In this document: positions 6,258 to 8,818 of the stretch, one piece after another
Position numbering within the stretch: position 1 is the first letter of the stretch
Layout of the letters: every line of letters begins with the position of its first letter
Source: Bacteroidales bacterium
Lineage (GTDB): Bacteria > Bacteroidota > Bacteroidia > Bacteroidales > UBA7960
DNA: 8,818 nt
NCBI GenBank assembly: GCA_007132395.1
Contig: SLOR01000171.1
Coordinates: 1-8,818, forward strand
Direction: 5' to 3'
The notes under the pieces: model-generated
The model's database searches: none
What the model saw: the letters and a program-made list of their open reading frames with translations, nothing else
What the model was told of the DNA's origin: nothing
Made by a program: the position numbers and the translations under genes

Positions 6258-7172
6258 ATGGACAGAGATGAAGTACTGGTGGCCATAGAGCTTGCCAAAG
6301 AGCAAAAACTTAAGAAACTTAGCCTTTCAAACCGTGGGATTACCGAACTGCCCGAAGAAATTGGCAGGCTTACCCAGGTGCAAAAACTCGATCTATCGTA
6401 CAATAATATCAGGAAATTGCCTGATGAGTTTTGCCATCTTACCAACCTTCGTTCACTTTACCTGAACCATAACGAGTTGAGTGATCTCCCGGAAAATTTT
6501 GGTAACCTGGCACATTTGTCCACATTGGATTTAAGCCATAACCAGCTGAAAAAACTCCCAGACAGTATAGGCGATTTGACCAACCTGATTCATCTTGACC
6601 TGAGCTATAACGCGCTTAAGCGATTACCTCTGACATTGGTAAACCTTACCGGACTCAAAAAGCTATACCTGGAAAACAACCCCAGTGTGTTTCCACCTGA
6701 AAAGGTTATAAGACGTGGGCTCTATGCCACCATGCACTTCCTCTTTGGCGAGATTAGAAAGAAAGAATCGGCAAAAGTTATTATGCAGGTATATAATATG
6801 CCCCGCGAGCTGATTACTCCTTTCACCGAATATATCAATTGCTTCAACGACCTGGTTTCCTCGGCCAATGATCAGCATATCAGTTTTGATGTAAAGTATA
6901 TAAAACAAGACTTTACCACCAACCTTGAGCTGGACTTCGAGATGGAGAAATACCTGCTGGAGTTTATGAATTTCCTTAAATCGCACATTGGCAACAAGTC
7001 GTTTTTGTCTTTTAAGGAAGGCCGAGATATTTTTGATTTGCAATTGCTGGAGTTGCGCGATCAGCTAAAAAATGTGGATCAAACTCTCAAAAGCAGGATG
7101 GATGATTTGCAAACGCTACAGGAGCGTATTTCGCAGTTTAATACCACTATCGAAAATAAAGAGAAGAAATAA
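6258..7172 (+). CDS. Leucine-rich-repeat protein with unassigned C-terminal module
   Basis: 304 residues from the ATG at 6258; a longer frame from TTG at 6201 is less likely because it crosses the candidate promoter boxes. A short helical cap (MDRDEVLVAIELAKEQ) leads into six consecutive repeats of exactly 23 residues (18-40, 41-63, 64-86, 87-109, 110-132, 133-155) with the pattern LxxLxLSxNxIxxLPxxIgxLtx. The last repeat is degenerate (ENNPSVFPPE) and acts as a cap. Residues 172-242 form a separate helical/strand module (QVYNMPRELITPFTEYINCF, later HISFDVKYI and LELDFEMEKYLLEFMNFL). Residues 256-304 are a predicted coiled coil with a charged tail. There is no signal peptide or membrane helix, so the protein is probably cytoplasmic; repeats of this kind usually mediate protein binding. 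No NACHT, Roc/COR, TIR, caspase or nuclease domain is seen. Its partner and role are unknown. Confidence 0.85.
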   Translation: MDRDEVLVAIELAKEQKLKKLSLSNRGITELPEEIGRLTQVQKLDLSYNNIRKLPDEFCHLTNLRSLYLNHNELSDLPENFGNLAHLSTLDLSHNQLKKLPDSIGDLTNLIHLDLSYNALKRLPLTLVNLTGLKKLYLENNPSVFPPEKVIRRGLYATMHFLFGEIRKKESAKVIMQVYNMPRELITPFTEYINCFNDLVSSANDQHISFDVKYIKQDFTTNLELDFEMEKYLLEFMNFLKSHIGNKSFLSFKEGRDIFDLQLLELRDQLKNVDQTLKSRMDDLQTLQERISQFNTTIENKEKK

Positions 7173-7187
7173 AGCACTTGTGGCTTT
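7171..7187 (+). terminator. Weak hairpin in the 21-base convergent gap
   Basis: AAAGC (7171-7175) can pair with GCTTT (7183-7187) around a 7-base loop, starting inside the LRR stop codon. It is short and has no T tract on either strand. It is the only structure available between the convergent LRR and barrel genes, so either termination is poor or the transcripts overlap. Confidence 0.2.
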
Positions 7188-7193
7188 CATCCT

Positions 7194-8818
7194 TTAAAAC
7201 GTGTTGATATATCCCACGTGGATTTTTCCATTTCTGAACTCTAATGGAATATTTCTGCTGCCGCCCAAGGCAAAGTACAAGGCAAATATTCCGGCCGGGC
7301 TTTCCAGATTTATGCCTGCTGCAGCGGCAAGAGGCCAATCGTTGAAATAGCCGCTGCGACTGTTTCTTTCATACCACCCACCGTTTACCAACAGGCTGAA
7401 AAAGCTGCGGTTTCCCGTAAAAAAACGATATTCAGCATCGGCCCACACATAGGCTGATGCAAGCAGCGACAATTCATCAAAGCCCTTCAGGCTATTAAAT
7501 CCCCCTTCCCTGAAAAGCTGATTTTCCGGAATCTTTTCACCATTCATGTATGCTGATTTTAGTCCCATGGCAAAGGTGCCCTGTGAGGCTATACTCCAGC
7601 GTTTCCGGGCATGCAGATAGGTGTTGAGCTGCAGACTCTTTAATGCAATATCTCCATAAATGGCCTGCGGCAGATTGCTGTTTTGGTGAATAATACTGTT
7701 GCCCGCCGCGGCCGATACTTTGAGGGCATAGCCCCTGCGCAGCAAGTTTTGCCGGAATGCCGGGGTGTTTCTTTGAAACTCCAGCCCGTAAAGCCGGGTG
7801 GTAAAATCCAGGTTGGTGGGGCTAATGTTTCCCTGGCGGTATCGTGCGGTGCTAATGAGGCTCCCTTTGCTGTAATGCATGAACGCGCCTACATTGCCCC
7901 ATGAGGTTTCGGTAATGATGGCAGGCCGGCTGGAGAGTTGCAGCCAGGTGCTGTCCTGCCGGTGAAGCGAAAAAGTAAGCTCTGTTCTTACAGGCAGCCG
8001 CAGTGGGTAAGGATAGGTCCCGTTAATGTTAAGAATCTGGGTGTTGTTGCCTGGTGCCTGCCAGGCCAGCTCAAGGTACTCGCCCATACCAAAGGCATTA
8101 ACCAGCATCATGTTCAACAAACCTGTTATCTGGAAATTATTGTCGGTACGTTCATCGCTGGCAAATCCTACCAGCCCGTCAAATCTGCTGGCATTTACTT
8201 TCTCCAGGGGAATCATCAGGGAAGCCTTGCCCGGAGAAAAACTCATCTGCAGGGGGCCGTTTAGTCTTACGAAATCCAGCTCTACCAGTCGGTCAGCAGC
8301 TTTCTCCGCTTTTTCCTGGTTAAAAGCATCTCCGGGATAAATGCTCAAATGGTTCTCCAGAAAAAAACGACGAATCTCTGCATTACCGCTAATACTGATT
8401 GTGTCAAATACCACATAATCCATAGGGTTTACATTGAACTGTGCCCGGATTAGGGGACTTTCAATGCTTATGCCAGTGTTGTAAACCCGGGCAAAAGGGT
8501 AGCCTGTTTTACCGTAATGGGTAAGGAGAGTTTCTGTAAGTTTATCATATTGAGCAAAGTCGATGGGAGAGTCATTAAAAAAGGATTGTAACCGTAATCG
8601 CTCAATGATACCACTGTCAATACTTCCGGCTGTAAGCAAATAATAAAACCGGGGTCCTTTTGAAACAAATATATCGAGTTGGGTTGATGTTACAAGCACA
8701 CTGTCGGTAGCGGCCAGCAGGTATCCTTGTTTTTGCAAGGATTGTACCTGATATAGAGCAAGGGTATCGGGATGCTTACCTCCGGTTTCTTCGAGGGGCA
8801 AAGTAATATGCCACAGCA
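7194..8818 (-). CDS. BamA/TamA-family outer-membrane protein (5' end missing)
   Basis: The frame is open to the right edge; 540 C-terminal residues are visible and the signal peptide lies beyond the window. The N-terminal part looks like POTRA modules: one ending near KGPRFYYLLTAG, one around LTETLLTHYGKTGYPFARVY, and a third beginning DTISISGNAEIRRFFLENHL with GDAFNQEKAEKAADRLVEL. A 16-stranded-type barrel follows from about NASRFDGLVGFAS to the end, with a terminal Phe (HVGYINTF), as in the BAM recognition signal. The barrel contains the lid-loop motif of the family in the form LFREGGFNSLKGFDE (LKGF at 7479-7490), where VRGF or LRGF is usual. BamA inserts outer-membrane barrels and TamA acts in assembly/transport. 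This protein has fewer visible POTRA modules than BamA and looks more TamA-like, but its substrate cannot be told. It converges on the LRR gene with a 21-base gap. TTG at 8801 is not taken as the start, because the frame continues upstream without a stop. Confidence 0.82.
   Translation of the reverse strand, partial: LWHITLPLEETGGKHPDTLALYQVQSLQKQGYLLAATDSVLVTSTQLDIFVSKGPRFYYLLTAGSIDSGIIERLRLQSFFNDSPIDFAQYDKLTETLLTHYGKTGYPFARVYNTGISIESPLIRAQFNVNPMDYVVFDTISISGNAEIRRFFLENHLSIYPGDAFNQEKAEKAADRLVELDFVRLNGPLQMSFSPGKASLMIPLEKVNASRFDGLVGFASDERTDNNFQITGLLNMMLVNAFGMGEYLELAWQAPGNNTQILNINGTYPYPLRLPVRTELTFSLHRQDSTWLQLSSRPAIITETSWGNVGAFMHYSKGSLISTARYRQGNISPTNLDFTTRLYGLEFQRNTPAFRQNLLRRGYALKVSAAAGNSIIHQNSNLPQAIYGDIALKSLQLNTYLHARKRWSIASQGTFAMGLKSAYMNGEKIPENQLFREGGFNSLKGFDELSLLASAYVWADAEYRFFTGNRSFFSLLVNGGWYERNSRSGYFNDWPLAAAAGINLESPAGIFALYFALGGSRNIPLEFRNGKIHVGYINTF

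Noticed and set aside
6309..6722. Tandem DNA repeat or CRISPR-like array
   Set aside because: The 69-base periodicity comes from the 23-residue LRR code; the bases themselves are well diverged and there are no spacers.
6663..7043. 126-codon open frame opposite the LRR gene
   Set aside because: A shadow of the real gene; the sense frame has clear LRR periodicity and a coiled coil.
6258..7172. LRR protein as part of an NLR-like antiphage defence system
   Set aside because: No NTPase, TIR, protease or nuclease domain is present in it or beside it, and neighbours are housekeeping and envelope genes.
7683..8340. Open frames on the plus strand opposite the BamA/TamA-type gene
   Set aside because: They overlap each other in different frames and have no domain signal, while the minus frame is a continuous POTRA-barrel protein.

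Overview
The window reads as a chromosomal segment of a member of the Bacteroidota. The evidence is the gene set (an OprO/P-like porin, a GWxTD-domain lipoprotein, a BamA/TamA-type outer-membrane barrel, HflK/HflC), the near absence of Shine-Dalgarno sequences, and two matches to the Bacteroidota -7 promoter box TAnnTTTG. The order cannot be fixed from this sequence alone; Bacteroidales or Marinilabiliales would fit. Most of it looks like ordinary housekeeping and envelope chromosome. I see no transposase, integrase, tRNA, rRNA or CRISPR array.

Layout. 1-1661 (+): the end of hflK, then hflC, two SPFH-domain inner-membrane proteins that together form the HflKC complex around the FtsH protease. 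1662-1836: a convergent gap with a strong 14-bp stem-loop that ends hflC and a weaker one that may end the porin gene. 1837-5929 (-): four genes in the same direction with gaps of 42, 40 and 45 bases, probably one transcript, in the order GWxTD lipoprotein, rlmB (23S rRNA G2251 2'-O-methyltransferase), an orphan LutA/LldE-type cysteine-rich redox protein, and a phosphate-selective-porin-like outer-membrane protein. 5930-6257: a divergent regulatory region with a candidate promoter on each strand and, between them, a GC-rich interrupted palindrome (6051-6117) that resembles a dispersed extragenic repeat. 6258-7172 (+): a cytoplasmic leucine-rich-repeat protein with six exact 23-residue repeats and an unassigned C-terminal module ending in a coiled coil. 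7194-8818 (-): a BamA/TamA-family protein whose N-terminus lies beyond the window.

Points worth attention. The LRR protein's C-terminal module is the part I cannot assign. The intergenic palindrome looks like a member of a repeat family. Two consecutive genes in the minus-strand run (GWxTD and rlmB) have no usable ATG and must start at TTG or a rarer codon. For the GWxTD gene, the promoter box and the lipoprotein signal both favour a TTG at 5929 over the longer reading from 5998. I found no convincing undescribed multi-gene system.
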